Of a stretch of DNA of 64,000 bases, positions 23,952 through 32,093 are shown in pieces (positions within the stretch are counted from its first letter, which is position 1; each line of letters starts with the position of its first letter). This stretch comes from JAEUOS01 sp965279115 (GTDB lineage: Bacteria; Pseudomonadota; Gammaproteobacteria; Burkholderiales; JAEUOS01), in NCBI GenBank assembly GCA_965279115.1, contig OZ257137.1, positions 2,480,001 to 2,544,000 on the forward strand, written 5' to 3'. The translations under genes and the position numbers were made by a program. Below the pieces are notes generated by a model. That model saw only the letters and a list, made by a program, of their open reading frames with translations. It searched no databases and was not told the DNA's origin.

Positions 23952-24485
23952 ATGCCAGCACCGAGCCAGCCACGTCAGTACATCCTCCTGCCGGTCAACC
24001 CCTGGTTCATCGGTTTCACGCTGGTCTTGTCGCTGATGCTGAACCTGCTGCCGCTGCCGCGCGGTGGTTGGGCATTGCTGGTGCCGGATTGGGTCGCGCT
24101 GACACTGGTGTTCTGGAACATCCATCAACCGCGCCGGGTCGGCCTCTTGCTCGCATGGGTGCTCGGCCTGGTGATGGATGTCAACAATGCCAGCCTCCTG
24201 GGCGAGCATGCGCTCGCATATTCGATCCTTTCCTATGCGGCCATCACGATGCACCGGCGCGTGCTCTGGTTCGGCATTTCCGGACAGATCGTGCATGTGT
24301 TGCCGCTGTTGCTGGCGGCGCAGGGCGTGGTGGTGCTGATCCGCCTGCTGGTGGGAGGCGCGTTTCCGGGCGTGCTTTACTTCGCTTCCAGCCTCGTTGC
24401 GATCCTGCTGTGGCCTGTCATCAGTTTCCTGTACCTGGCGCCGCAGCGCCGCTCGGTAGACAAGGACGAGAACCGGCCGATCTAG
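23952..24485 (+). CDS. mreD: Rod shape-determining protein MreD
   Basis: A 177-residue integral membrane protein with about five hydrophobic helices and the MreD landmarks LMLNLLPLPRG near 24, PDWVALTLVFWNIHQPRRVGL near 45-65 and GLVMDVNNASLLGEHAL near 73. It completes the MreBCD complex. Its TAG stop lies in a CTAG tetranucleotide (24482-24485) that also contains the stop of the convergent ketosynthase gene, so the two coding regions meet with a 4-bp overlap. In related bacteria mrdA normally follows at once; here it lies 2.8 kb away behind opposite-strand genes. Confidence 0.94.
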   Translation: MPAPSQPRQYILLPVNPWFIGFTLVLSLMLNLLPLPRGGWALLVPDWVALTLVFWNIHQPRRVGLLLAWVLGLVMDVNNASLLGEHALAYSILSYAAITMHRRVLWFGISGQIVHVLPLLLAAQGVVVLIRLLVGGAFPGVLYFASSLVAILLWPVISFLYLAPQRRSVDKDENRPI

Positions 24486-25708
24486 GCCTGGTAGCGTCGA
24501 ACCACCAGTACCGCGTTGTTGCCGCCGAATCCGAAAGAATTCGACATCGCCACCTCGGCGCGTGCTAGCTGCCGCGCCGCGAGCGGCACATAGTCAAGGT
24601 CGCATTCCGGATCGGCCTCCCAGAGATGCGCCGTAGGCGGAGCCACCGCGTTTCGCAGGGCCAGTATTGTTGCCACGATTTCCAGCGCTCCGGTTGCGCC
24701 CATCAGATGCCCATGCAGGGCTTTGGTGGCGCTGACCGGAATGCGCGTCGCATGCCCGCCGAACACCTGGCGTATCGCGCTGGTTTCGCTGATGTCGCCA
24801 GCCTTGGTGCCGGTTCCGTGGGCGTTGATATGGTCGACCAGGTGCGGTTCGACACGCGCCTCCGCGAGTGCCAGGCGCATGGCGCGTGCCTGGCCGCCCG
24901 CGTCTGGTTGGGTGATGTGGCTGGCGTCGTTGGTATTGCCGTATCCGGCGATTTCGGCCAGGATGGTCGCGCCTCGGCGCCTGGCCGCGCCTTCTTCTTC
25001 AAGAGCCAGCACCGCAGCGCCTTCGGCGAGCAGGAAGCCACTGCGGTCGGCGGCGAAAGGCCGGCATGAGGTTTCCGGACGCTCCGGGTCGGGCCGCGCC
25101 AGTGTGCCGAGCGATTCCCAGGCCTTGATGACGCCTTCGGTGAGCAGCGCTTCGGCGCCGCCTGCCAGCGCCTGGTCCACCACGCCGAACCGGATCGCCC
25201 GAAACGCTTCACCAATGGCGACCGCCGAAGATGAACAGGCCGATGAATAGGTGCAGGCCGGCCCACGAATACCGAACTCGATGCCGATCTGGCCGGTGGC
25301 CGCGTTGGTCATCACGGATACGATGGTTGAGGGCTTGAGTCGGGTGGCCTTGCGGACCAGAAGGTCCTGATAGGCACCTTCGAGGGTACCAGCGCCGCCC
25401 ATGCCGGTGCCCCAGTAGAGGCCGGTGCGTTCGGCGTGGGCATCGTCAATCACCAGGCCCGAGGCGCCCTGCGCCTGGCGCGCCGCCAGCAGGGCCAGCA
25501 TGGAAACGCGATCCATGCCAATGCGCCTGACCTTGGTGAAATGGGCCTCAAGGTCGATATCGACGGTTCCGGCGTAGGCCAATCCGGACCATGATGGTTC
25601 GAGTCTGCGGATGCCGGAGCGGCACGCCACCAGGGTCGCAAAGAATGCTTCCGGGTCGCTGCCGATCGGAGAGGTGACTCCGATGCCGGTGACGACGACG
25701 CGCTTCAC
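24482..25708 (-). CDS. Beta-ketoacyl-ACP synthase (FabF/KAS II-like ketosynthase)
   Basis: A 408-residue ketosynthase that would condense a carrier-bound acyl group with malonyl-ACP. The full Cys-His-His set is present: Cys158 in TYSSACSSSAVAIGEA, His297 in NAHGTGTKAGD and His334 in TKALHGHLMGATGALE, with Lys329. SNSFGFGGNNAVLV near the C-terminus is the usual glycine-rich end. It overlaps the upstream ACP gene by 4 bp (ATGA), which argues for a dedicated pairing rather than housekeeping fatty-acid synthesis. Aryl-polyene, small polyketide or specialised fatty acid synthesis are possible; which one cannot be told from three genes. Confidence 0.9.
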   Translation of the reverse strand: MKRVVVTGIGVTSPIGSDPEAFFATLVACRSGIRRLEPSWSGLAYAGTVDIDLEAHFTKVRRIGMDRVSMLALLAARQAQGASGLVIDDAHAERTGLYWGTGMGGAGTLEGAYQDLLVRKATRLKPSTIVSVMTNAATGQIGIEFGIRGPACTYSSACSSSAVAIGEAFRAIRFGVVDQALAGGAEALLTEGVIKAWESLGTLARPDPERPETSCRPFAADRSGFLLAEGAAVLALEEEGAARRRGATILAEIAGYGNTNDASHITQPDAGGQARAMRLALAEARVEPHLVDHINAHGTGTKAGDISETSAIRQVFGGHATRIPVSATKALHGHLMGATGALEIVATILALRNAVAPPTAHLWEADPECDLDYVPLAARQLARAEVAMSNSFGFGGNNAVLVVRRYQA

Positions 25709-25953
25709 GAAGTCTCGGCGGCCTTCAGGGAAAGCATGCGCTCCACTTCGGTGGCGATATCGCCCACGGTTTCGACTGGCGTGGGGTCGCTGTTGAGGTC
25801 GAGGCCGAACTTTTCCTCCAGCTTGAAAAGAAATTCCAATGTGGCCAGCGAGTCGATACCGAGCTCGGCAAGTTTGGAATCCGGCGCGACCTGATCGGCT
25901 TTCAGGTCGAATTCCGCCATCAACATTTCCTGAACCGTCACCAAGGTGCTCAT
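25705..25953 (-). CDS. Acyl carrier protein
   Basis: An 82-residue acidic ACP. LGIDSLATLEFLFKLEEKFG (31-50) carries the phosphopantetheine attachment Ser35 in the D-S-L motif, followed by the usual acidic recognition helix. The C-terminal helix ends in VERMLSLKAAETS. It lies between the SDR/reductase gene (71 bp upstream) and the ketosynthase gene, with which it overlaps by 4 bp. It differs from typical housekeeping AcpP in lacking the ESFTEDLGADSLD-type sequence, so a pathway-specific carrier is likely. Confidence 0.9.
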   Translation of the reverse strand: MSTLVTVQEMLMAEFDLKADQVAPDSKLAELGIDSLATLEFLFKLEEKFGLDLNSDPTPVETVGDIATEVERMLSLKAAETS

Positions 25954-26024
25954 GTCATTGTCATCCGAAGATCGCAGGGAGTTTCATGTTTCCAGGCGAT
26001 TGTACTGGCTGGGATTGGCGTCGA

Positions 26025-27146
26025 TTACTTGAAGTCGGCCATCATCTGCTCGGCGATGGTCACACCTTCCGAGGTGGTGGCACACAGGTCCGCATAGGCG
26101 GCAAACGGTGGCGGCGGGGCCATGCCTTCTTCGATCAGACGGTCGTTGTGGAATGTCATGTCGAGTGCCGCGAAGGTACCGTACAGCCGGATCGCGCGTT
26201 GCATGATGCGCGGATGGCATGGCCCCAGGCGAGTGTTGTATTCCCCGCTCATGGAAGCCAGTTCTTCCAGGCTTGCTTGCTTGTAGCGGGGCAGGACCGG
26301 CGCCACGCCGCGGCCGCGCGCAATGGCGGCGTCCAGCTCGGCGAAAGTGGAGGCATGGATCGGTCCGGCGGACAAGTGATAGAGCGGATATTTGAGCGAT
26401 GGCTTGAGCGCGAGTTCGATGAGCGCGCGCGCGGCCCAGTCAACCGGCACGACATCGATCCGCCCCTCCGGCGCGACGGTCCAGCGTTCCAGCAGCATCG
26501 CAGTGCGAAACACCCAGAATATGCTGCCAGAAGGTCGCGTGCCTAGTTGCGAGTGGCCGACGATGATGGTGGGTCGCGCCTGGATCAGCGGCAGGTGCGG
26601 AAGTTCGCGCCGCAGCTTGCGCTCGATTTCGATCTTGGTCTCGGTGTAGGGCACCAGATGGCGGATTGGATCGACCGCGACGTGATTTTCCGCCACCGGC
26701 GGCGTGGCGTCCGGACCGACGCACATGGCCGTTCCGACATGCACGAAGCGCTCGATGCGGGCGGTTTCCGAGAGCAGTTTCGCGAAGATGAAGGTGCCGT
26801 CGACGTTGATCGGCCAGAGCTGCGGGTTTGCCGAGAAAGTGGCCAGCGCGGCCGAATTGATCACATGAGTGATTGATGCAAGGGCGGGGTCTGTGAAAAT
26901 GACGTCCGGCGCCCCGAGGTCACCCAGAATGACCTGGTCGGGCGACACGCGCGCGATATCCGCGGCCGGCACCTCGAACCTCCCGAGGGTTGCCCGTATC
27001 CGCGCCACGCCCTCTTCCTTGCTGCCGGCGCGCACCAGCAGGCGAATTTGAGGCCAGATGTCCCGTGTGGCAAGTTCGGCAACGATGGCCCCGCCGAGGA
27101 ATCCGGTGCCCCCGGTTATCAGCAGGCAAGAGCGCGAATCGAACAT
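26025..27146 (-). CDS. NAD(P)-binding thioester-reductase/acyl-reductase-like protein (extended SDR)
   Basis: A 373-residue extended SDR. LLITGGTGFLGGAIVAEL at 8-25 is the nucleotide-binding motif, HVINSAALATFS near 113 and HVGTAMCVG near 145 match the NAD_binding_4 (male-sterility/thioester-reductase) group, and YTETK near 176 supplies Tyr and Lys of the active site. Such domains reduce carrier-bound or CoA-bound acyl thioesters to aldehydes or alcohols. It is first in a unit with an ACP and a ketosynthase, which fits release of the product by reduction. A TATAAT on the minus strand (plus-strand ATTATA, 27192-27197) lies 46 bp upstream. Substrate unknown; an epimerase role is less likely. 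Confidence 0.8.
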   Translation of the reverse strand: MFDSRSCLLITGGTGFLGGAIVAELATRDIWPQIRLLVRAGSKEEGVARIRATLGRFEVPAADIARVSPDQVILGDLGAPDVIFTDPALASITHVINSAALATFSANPQLWPINVDGTFIFAKLLSETARIERFVHVGTAMCVGPDATPPVAENHVAVDPIRHLVPYTETKIEIERKLRRELPHLPLIQARPTIIVGHSQLGTRPSGSIFWVFRTAMLLERWTVAPEGRIDVVPVDWAARALIELALKPSLKYPLYHLSAGPIHASTFAELDAAIARGRGVAPVLPRYKQASLEELASMSGEYNTRLGPCHPRIMQRAIRLYGTFAALDMTFHNDRLIEEGMAPPPPFAAYADLCATTSEGVTIAEQMMADFK

Positions 27147-27324
27147 GCGACGAGATTTCGCCCGGCCGGCACCGTTTATGGGGGGGCGATCATTATAGGG
27201 TTCGAGGGTCGCGGCGAAGCCGGTTGAAGCCAGCCTGGCGGCCAGATTTCCGCGATTCCGTAGTGTGCTCGCGAGGCTTACGCCCTAAAATCCCGGCTTT
27301 CGGATTTCCCTTACCGGCCACCAC

Positions 27325-29334
27325 GTGTTTCAACGCAGCAGCAAGCGCCGCCTGTTCCGCACTTTCGAAGCGCCCAGCTTCCCCGGTGGACGCGCCACGG
27401 AACTCAAGAACACCGAGCAGGAGATCCGCGCTTTTCAACTGCGCCTGGGCGCGGCCGGATTTCTGGTGCTCGCCTGTTTCGCCCTGCTGTTCGCGCGCTT
27501 CGTCTATCTGCAGGTCGCAAGCTACGACGAGTACCAGTCCGCCGCCGAAGACAATCGCATCTCGATCCTGCCGATCGCCCCCAATCGCGGCCTGATCTTG
27601 GATCGCAACGGTGTGGTCCTGGCGCGCAACTATTCGGCCTATACGCTGGAGATCACGCCTTCCAAGGTGGCCGACCTTGATCAGACCATCGACGAGTTGT
27701 CCCTGGTGGTCGAAATCCAGGCGCGGGACCGCAAACGCTTCCAGAAGCTTTTGTCGGAATCCAAGACCTTCGATTCACTGCCCATTCGCACCCGGCTGAC
27801 CGACACCGAGGTGGCGCGTTTCGCGGCGAACCGGTGGCGCTTCAAGGGCGTGGAAATAAAGGCGCGCCTGTTCCGCCAGTATCCACAGGGCGAGAGCGCG
27901 GCGCATGTGGTCGGATACATCGGCCGCATCAGCCAGAAAGACCAGGAGTTGCTGGAAGAAAGGGAGCTCGCGGCGAACTACAAGGGGTCCGAGCACATCG
28001 GCAAGGTTGGTATCGAGCAAAGTTACGAGCGCGAGTTGCACGGGATCACCGGCTCTGAACAAGTCGAGGTCGATGCCGGCGGACGCGCGGTGCGTACCCT
28101 GTCGCGAACAGCGCCGATCTCCGGCAACAATCTCGTGCTCACGATCGATATCGAACTGCAGAAGATCGCCGAGGCAGCCCTCGGCGACCGCAAGGGCGCG
28201 GTCGTGGCGCTCGACCCGACCACCGGGGAGGTCCTGGCCTTCGCCAGCCGGCCGGCATTCGACCCCAACCTGTTCGTGGACGGCATTGACAGCGTCAACT
28301 GGGATGCCCTCAACAATTCGCCTGACAAGCCGCTCCTGAACCGGCCGTTGCGGGGCGCCTACCCGCCGGGGTCGACCTTCAAGCCTTTCATGGCGCTGGC
28401 GGCGCTCAATACCGGCAAGCGGCGCCCCGAGCAGGCGATCAGCGATCCCGGCTACTTCATGTTCGGCAACCATCGCTTCCGCGACGACAAGGTGGGCGGC
28501 CACGGGACCGTGGACATGGTGAAGTCGATCGTCGTCTCGTGCGACACATACTATTACGTCCTCGCCAACGACATGGGGATAGACACCATCGCTCGCCAGA
28601 TGGCGCCGCTGGGCTTCGGTGCCCTGACCGGCATCGATATCGAGGGCGAGCTTCCGGGGGTGCTGCCCTCCACCTGGTGGAAGGCCAAGCGATTTCGACG
28701 TCCGGAGCAGCAGAAATGGTACCCGGGTGAAACCATCTCGATCGGCATCGGCCAGGGATACAACGCCTACACGCCCCTGCAACTTGCCCATGCCACCGCC
28801 ATCATCGCGGCCGACGGACTGGTCAAGACGCCGCGCCTGGTGCGCCATGTGCACGACCTGCGGACGGATCAGAAGCGCCCGGTCGAATTGCCGATTAGCA
28901 AGGACGCGCTGGGCCAGCCCAGGCCGGAGCGGTTGCCTTACAAGCCCGAGCACCTGGCGGTGATCAGGGAAGGGCTTGAAGGCGTGCCAATCTCCGGTAC
29001 TGCCGCGCGGGCATTCGCCGGCGCAGCGTATGTGAGTGCCGGCAAGACCGGCACGGCCCAGGTATTCACGTTGAAGCAGAACGAGAAATATGACGCCAAG
29101 CGGGTGGCCGAGCATCTGCGCGACCATGCCTGGTACATGGCCTATGCGCCGGTGGACAAGCCGCGCATTGCCGTCGCGATCCTGGTGGAAAACGGCGGTT
29201 TTGGCGCGCAGTCGGCGGCCCCGATCGCACGCCAGGTTTTCGATTTCCATCTGACCGGCAAGCGACCGGAAAAACCGGGACAGGCGCCGTTTCTGGGCAA
29301 GCCGGGCGCGGACGCGGAAGACGAAGGTGATTAA
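27325..29334 (+). CDS. mrdA: Penicillin-binding protein 2 (elongasome transpeptidase)
   Basis: A 669-residue class B PBP that cross-links peptidoglycan during rod elongation. One membrane anchor lies at about 48-66 (FLVLACFALLFARFVYLQV), then the pedestal domain with PIAPNRGLILDRNG near 86, and the transpeptidase domain with S350-T-F-K353 (active-site Ser350), S405-C-D407 (the SxD form usual for PBP2) and K574-T-G. The start is GTG 27325; no ATG occurs before the anchor. The gene lies 178 bp from the divergent SDR gene, so unlike in the usual mreBCD-mrdAB operon it must have its own promoter. Confidence 0.95.
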   Translation: MFQRSSKRRLFRTFEAPSFPGGRATELKNTEQEIRAFQLRLGAAGFLVLACFALLFARFVYLQVASYDEYQSAAEDNRISILPIAPNRGLILDRNGVVLARNYSAYTLEITPSKVADLDQTIDELSLVVEIQARDRKRFQKLLSESKTFDSLPIRTRLTDTEVARFAANRWRFKGVEIKARLFRQYPQGESAAHVVGYIGRISQKDQELLEERELAANYKGSEHIGKVGIEQSYERELHGITGSEQVEVDAGGRAVRTLSRTAPISGNNLVLTIDIELQKIAEAALGDRKGAVVALDPTTGEVLAFASRPAFDPNLFVDGIDSVNWDALNNSPDKPLLNRPLRGAYPPGSTFKPFMALAALNTGKRRPEQAISDPGYFMFGNHRFRDDKVGGHGTVDMVKSIVVSCDTYYYVLANDMGIDTIARQMAPLGFGALTGIDIEGELPGVLPSTWWKAKRFRRPEQQKWYPGETISIGIGQGYNAYTPLQLAHATAIIAADGLVKTPRLVRHVHDLRTDQKRPVELPISKDALGQPRPERLPYKPEHLAVIREGLEGVPISGTAARAFAGAAYVSAGKTGTAQVFTLKQNEKYDAKRVAEHLRDHAWYMAYAPVDKPRIAVAILVENGGFGAQSAAPIARQVFDFHLTGKRPEKPGQAPFLGKPGADAEDEGD

Positions 29335-30460
29335 GCGCGCGCTGGTGCGGGTTTTTGGTGGCATCGATGCGCCTTTGATGTCCATCGCCGGGCTGCTGAT
29401 TGCCTGCGGCATGCTGGTTCTTTACTCGGCCAGCTACGATCAGCCTGCGCGGTTTTTTGATCAGCTGCGCAATTTTGGTGTCGCGCTGCTGGTCATGTGG
29501 GCCGTGGCGCAGGTGCCGCCGCAAACCCTGATGCGACTGGCCGTGCCGGTGTATCTGGTCGGTGTGGCTTTGCTGGTCGCGGTGTTCCTGTTCGGGGTTC
29601 GCAAGAAGGGCGCGACCCGCTGGCTCAATCTTGGCGTGACGACCATCCAGCCGTCGGAGATCATGAAGATCGCCATGCCGCTGATGATCGCCTGGTATTT
29701 CCACAAGCACGAGGTGCTGGTGCGCACGCGGGACTATCTGGTTGCCGGCCTGCTGCTGCTGGTCCCGGTTGTATTGATCGCCAAACAGCCCGACCTGGGA
29801 ACCGCCATCCTGGTGTTCGCCGCCGGCATGTATGTGATGTTCTTTGCCGGTCTGTCCTGGAAGCTGATTCTTCCGGCGTTTGTCGCCGGCCTGCTGGTTG
29901 TCGGTGGCGTGGTCGCCTTCGAAGATCGCATCTGCGAGAGCGGTGTGGCCTGGCCGGGCTTCAAGGACTACCAGAAGCATCGCATCTGCACGCTTCTGGA
30001 TCCGGCGTCCGATCCGCTTGGCAAAGGCTTCCACACGATACAGTCGGTCATCGCGGTGGGCTCCGGCGGGTTGACCGGCAAAGGCTGGCTCAAGGGAACG
30101 CAAACCCATCTCGAGTTTCTTCCGGAACGGCATACCGACTTCATTTTCGCGGTCTACTCCGAGGAGTTCGGCCTGATCGGCAATCTGGTGTTGATCCTCC
30201 TCTACTGCGCACTCATCGCACGGGGGTTCATGATTGCGGCAAATGCGCCCACGTTCTTCGCCCGCCTCCTGGCCGGCGCAATCACCATGATCTTTTTCAC
30301 GTATGCGTTTGTGAACATGGGCATGGTCAGCGGTATCCTTCCCGTGGTGGGAGTGCCATTGCCGCTGGTCAGCTACGGCGGGACCGCTCTGGTGACGCTT
30401 TTCCTGGGTATCGGAATGCTCATGAGCATTCAGAGACACCGCAAACTGGTGCAGACCTGA
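29327..30460 (+). CDS. rodA: RodA peptidoglycan glycosyltransferase (SEDS family)
   Basis: A 377-residue SEDS protein with about ten membrane helices that polymerises lipid II together with PBP2. Family marks: QPSEIMKIAMPLMIAWY near 106, KQPDLGTAILVFAAGMYVMF near 144-163 and GGLTGKGWLKGTQTHLEFLPERHTDFIF near 248-275 (longer than a single motif; the key part is the conserved E and D in FLPERHTDF), and GVPLPLVSYGGTAL near 345. GTG 29327 overlaps the mrdA stop by 8 bp, so the pair is translationally coupled. Ends 1 bp before ubiJ. Confidence 0.96.
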   Translation: MIKRALVRVFGGIDAPLMSIAGLLIACGMLVLYSASYDQPARFFDQLRNFGVALLVMWAVAQVPPQTLMRLAVPVYLVGVALLVAVFLFGVRKKGATRWLNLGVTTIQPSEIMKIAMPLMIAWYFHKHEVLVRTRDYLVAGLLLLVPVVLIAKQPDLGTAILVFAAGMYVMFFAGLSWKLILPAFVAGLLVVGGVVAFEDRICESGVAWPGFKDYQKHRICTLLDPASDPLGKGFHTIQSVIAVGSGGLTGKGWLKGTQTHLEFLPERHTDFIFAVYSEEFGLIGNLVLILLYCALIARGFMIAANAPTFFARLLAGAITMIFFTYAFVNMGMVSGILPVVGVPLPLVSYGGTALVTLFLGIGMLMSIQRHRKLVQT

Positions 30461-30461
30461 A

Positions 30462-31043
30462 ATGACCGCGCTTGTCAGGTTTCTCAATCATGTCCTCGGG
30501 CAACACGCCTGGGCGCGTGCACGACTTGCCCCCCATGCGGGCAAGTTCGTCAAGATCGAGACCGGCCTTCTGGATGTGCGGCTCGAGATCACGCCGTCGG
30601 GAGATCTAGCGCAAGCGCCGGCCGAAGGAGGGGGCGGCATCGTCTTCCGCTTCGATCCGGCCCAGGTGCCGCTCATGCTTGCGGATCCGGAGGCCGCGCT
30701 GAAGAAGGTGCATATCCAGGGCGATGCCGAGCTGGCGCAGGTGGCAGGGATGCTTGCCCGTGAAGTGCGCTGGGACGCGGAAGAAGACCTGAGTCGGGTT
30801 GTCGGGGATGTCCCGGCTTATCACGCGATGCGCATCGCGCGCGAATTTGCCGCCTGGGGGCAGGACGCGGCGCAACGCCTCAGCGGCGCCACCAGCGCTT
30901 ATCTGGCCGAGGAGGCGCCGGTTCTGGTGCGCCAGACGGCACTTGAGGAGCATGCCGCGGGGGTCGCCGCCGCGCGCGACGCCTGCGAGCGCCTTGAAAA
31001 GCGCATCGGCTTGCTGGAAGCGCGCCGGCGTACCGACGCCTAG
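30462..31043 (+). CDS. ubiJ: Ubiquinone biosynthesis accessory factor UbiJ-like (SCP2 domain)
   Basis: A 193-residue protein with an SCP2-like lipid-binding N-terminal half (residues 1-110, including HIQGDAELAQVAGML near 87, typical of UbiJ) and a C-terminal helical/coiled part with many Ala, Glu and Arg. UbiJ binds the hydrophobic ubiquinone intermediates in the cytosolic Ubi complex. It starts 1 bp after rodA. ubiB, its usual partner, follows only after a PfkB gene on the opposite strand. Its TAG stop lies in a CTAG (31040-31043) shared with the convergent PfkB stop. Confidence 0.82.
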   Translation: MTALVRFLNHVLGQHAWARARLAPHAGKFVKIETGLLDVRLEITPSGDLAQAPAEGGGGIVFRFDPAQVPLMLADPEAALKKVHIQGDAELAQVAGMLAREVRWDAEEDLSRVVGDVPAYHAMRIAREFAAWGQDAAQRLSGATSAYLAEEAPVLVRQTALEEHAAGVAAARDACERLEKRIGLLEARRRTDA

Positions 31044-31939
31044 GCCGCGCCGGCGAGCAGGGTTTCGACCTCGGCGCGCGAGGGCATGCTGCGCGAACCC
31101 AGCCGCCTGACCTTCAGCGAGGCTGCGGCGGTGGCAAATTCGATGGCGGCTTCCAGTGGCCGGCCTTCAGCGATGCATAGTGCAAAGGCGCCGTGAAAGG
31201 CATCACCTGCACCGGTGGTGTCAATGGCGCCCGCCGCAATCGCAGGGGTGTGGCGCAATTCCGCCGGCGCGTCGGCGGTGATCCATTCGCAGCCACGCTC
31301 GCCGCGAGTGACGACCGCCGCGCGGGCGCCCGCGGCAAGGGCTTCGCGCAGCCCTGCGAGGGGGGCGGCGTCGGTGAAGCAGGCGAAGCCGGGCTCGGAG
31401 AAAACCGCGTAGTCCACCAGAGCTACCAGGCTTCGCAAGGCATCCCGCTCGCCGGTGTCGCCGTCCAGCACTGTCGGTACGCCGGCCGCGCGCGCGGCCG
31501 CCAGTGCACGCGCGGACCCTACCGGCCAGCGCACGTCGGCCAGCAGGGCGCCCGCCATCCTGATGGTGTGAAGCGGCATCCAGTCGCCTGTGTCCTGCAG
31601 CACGTCGCCGCGCATGCCAACAATCAACCGCTCACCGCTGTCGTCGACCAGGATGACCGAATGGGACGATCTGCGTCCGCGGATGCGCCGCATCGCGCCG
31701 GCATCGACACCATGACGGGCAAAATCCGCCGCCATGGCATCGGCCACGGCGTCGTCGCCTGCAGGTCCCCAGAAGTGCGCCTCTGCCCCGAGGTGCGCGA
31801 TGGCGACCGCGGCATTTGCTGCCATGCCGCCGCCGAGTTCGAAGTAGGCGCTCGCGGCGATCTTCGCCGGCGGTGCGACGATGCGCTCGACCCGGAAGAC
31901 ACGGTCGAACGCGGTGTGGCCCACACAAATGATGCGCAT
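31040..31939 (-). CDS. PfkB-family carbohydrate kinase
   Basis: A 299-residue ribokinase-fold sugar kinase. FELGGGMAANAAVAIAHLG near 34-52 is the PfkB signature 1 region, and DTTGAGDAFHGAFAL near 240-254 is signature 2 with the catalytic Asp and anion hole. Members phosphorylate sugars or nucleosides such as ribose, fructose-phosphates, KDG or adenosine; the substrate is not determinable here. ATG 31939 starts with the usual strand MRIICVGHTAFDRVF; a longer frame to 32062 has no family support. It separates ubiJ from ubiB and diverges from ubiB across a gap holding a 16-bp palindrome. Confidence 0.88.
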   Translation of the reverse strand: MRIICVGHTAFDRVFRVERIVAPPAKIAASAYFELGGGMAANAAVAIAHLGAEAHFWGPAGDDAVADAMAADFARHGVDAGAMRRIRGRRSSHSVILVDDSGERLIVGMRGDVLQDTGDWMPLHTIRMAGALLADVRWPVGSARALAAARAAGVPTVLDGDTGERDALRSLVALVDYAVFSEPGFACFTDAAPLAGLREALAAGARAAVVTRGERGCEWITADAPAELRHTPAIAAGAIDTTGAGDAFHGAFALCIAEGRPLEAAIEFATAAASLKVRRLGSRSMPSRAEVETLLAGAA

Positions 31940-31989
31940 CGACCGATTATGGGCGGGCGTGTTGCATGCGGCAAGTCGCGCGGAGGGGG

Positions 31990-32005
31990 GATCACCGCGG
32001 TGATC
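31990..32005. promoter_or_regulatory. 16-bp perfect palindrome between pfkB-type gene and ubiB
   Basis: GATCACCGCGGTGATC is a perfect palindrome, 51 bp upstream of the PfkB start and 89 bp upstream of ubiB. Its size and place suit an operator for a dimeric regulator (for example a GntR- or LacI-type repressor of the sugar kinase), but no regulator gene is adjacent. Confidence 0.4.
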
Positions 32006-32093
32006 GACGGTTTCGTCGCCGTGCCTGGGTCGGAGCTTGTTGATTCGGGTAAAGTCCGGCATCCTTTACCGGCCCTGCCCCTGACGAAGCTCC

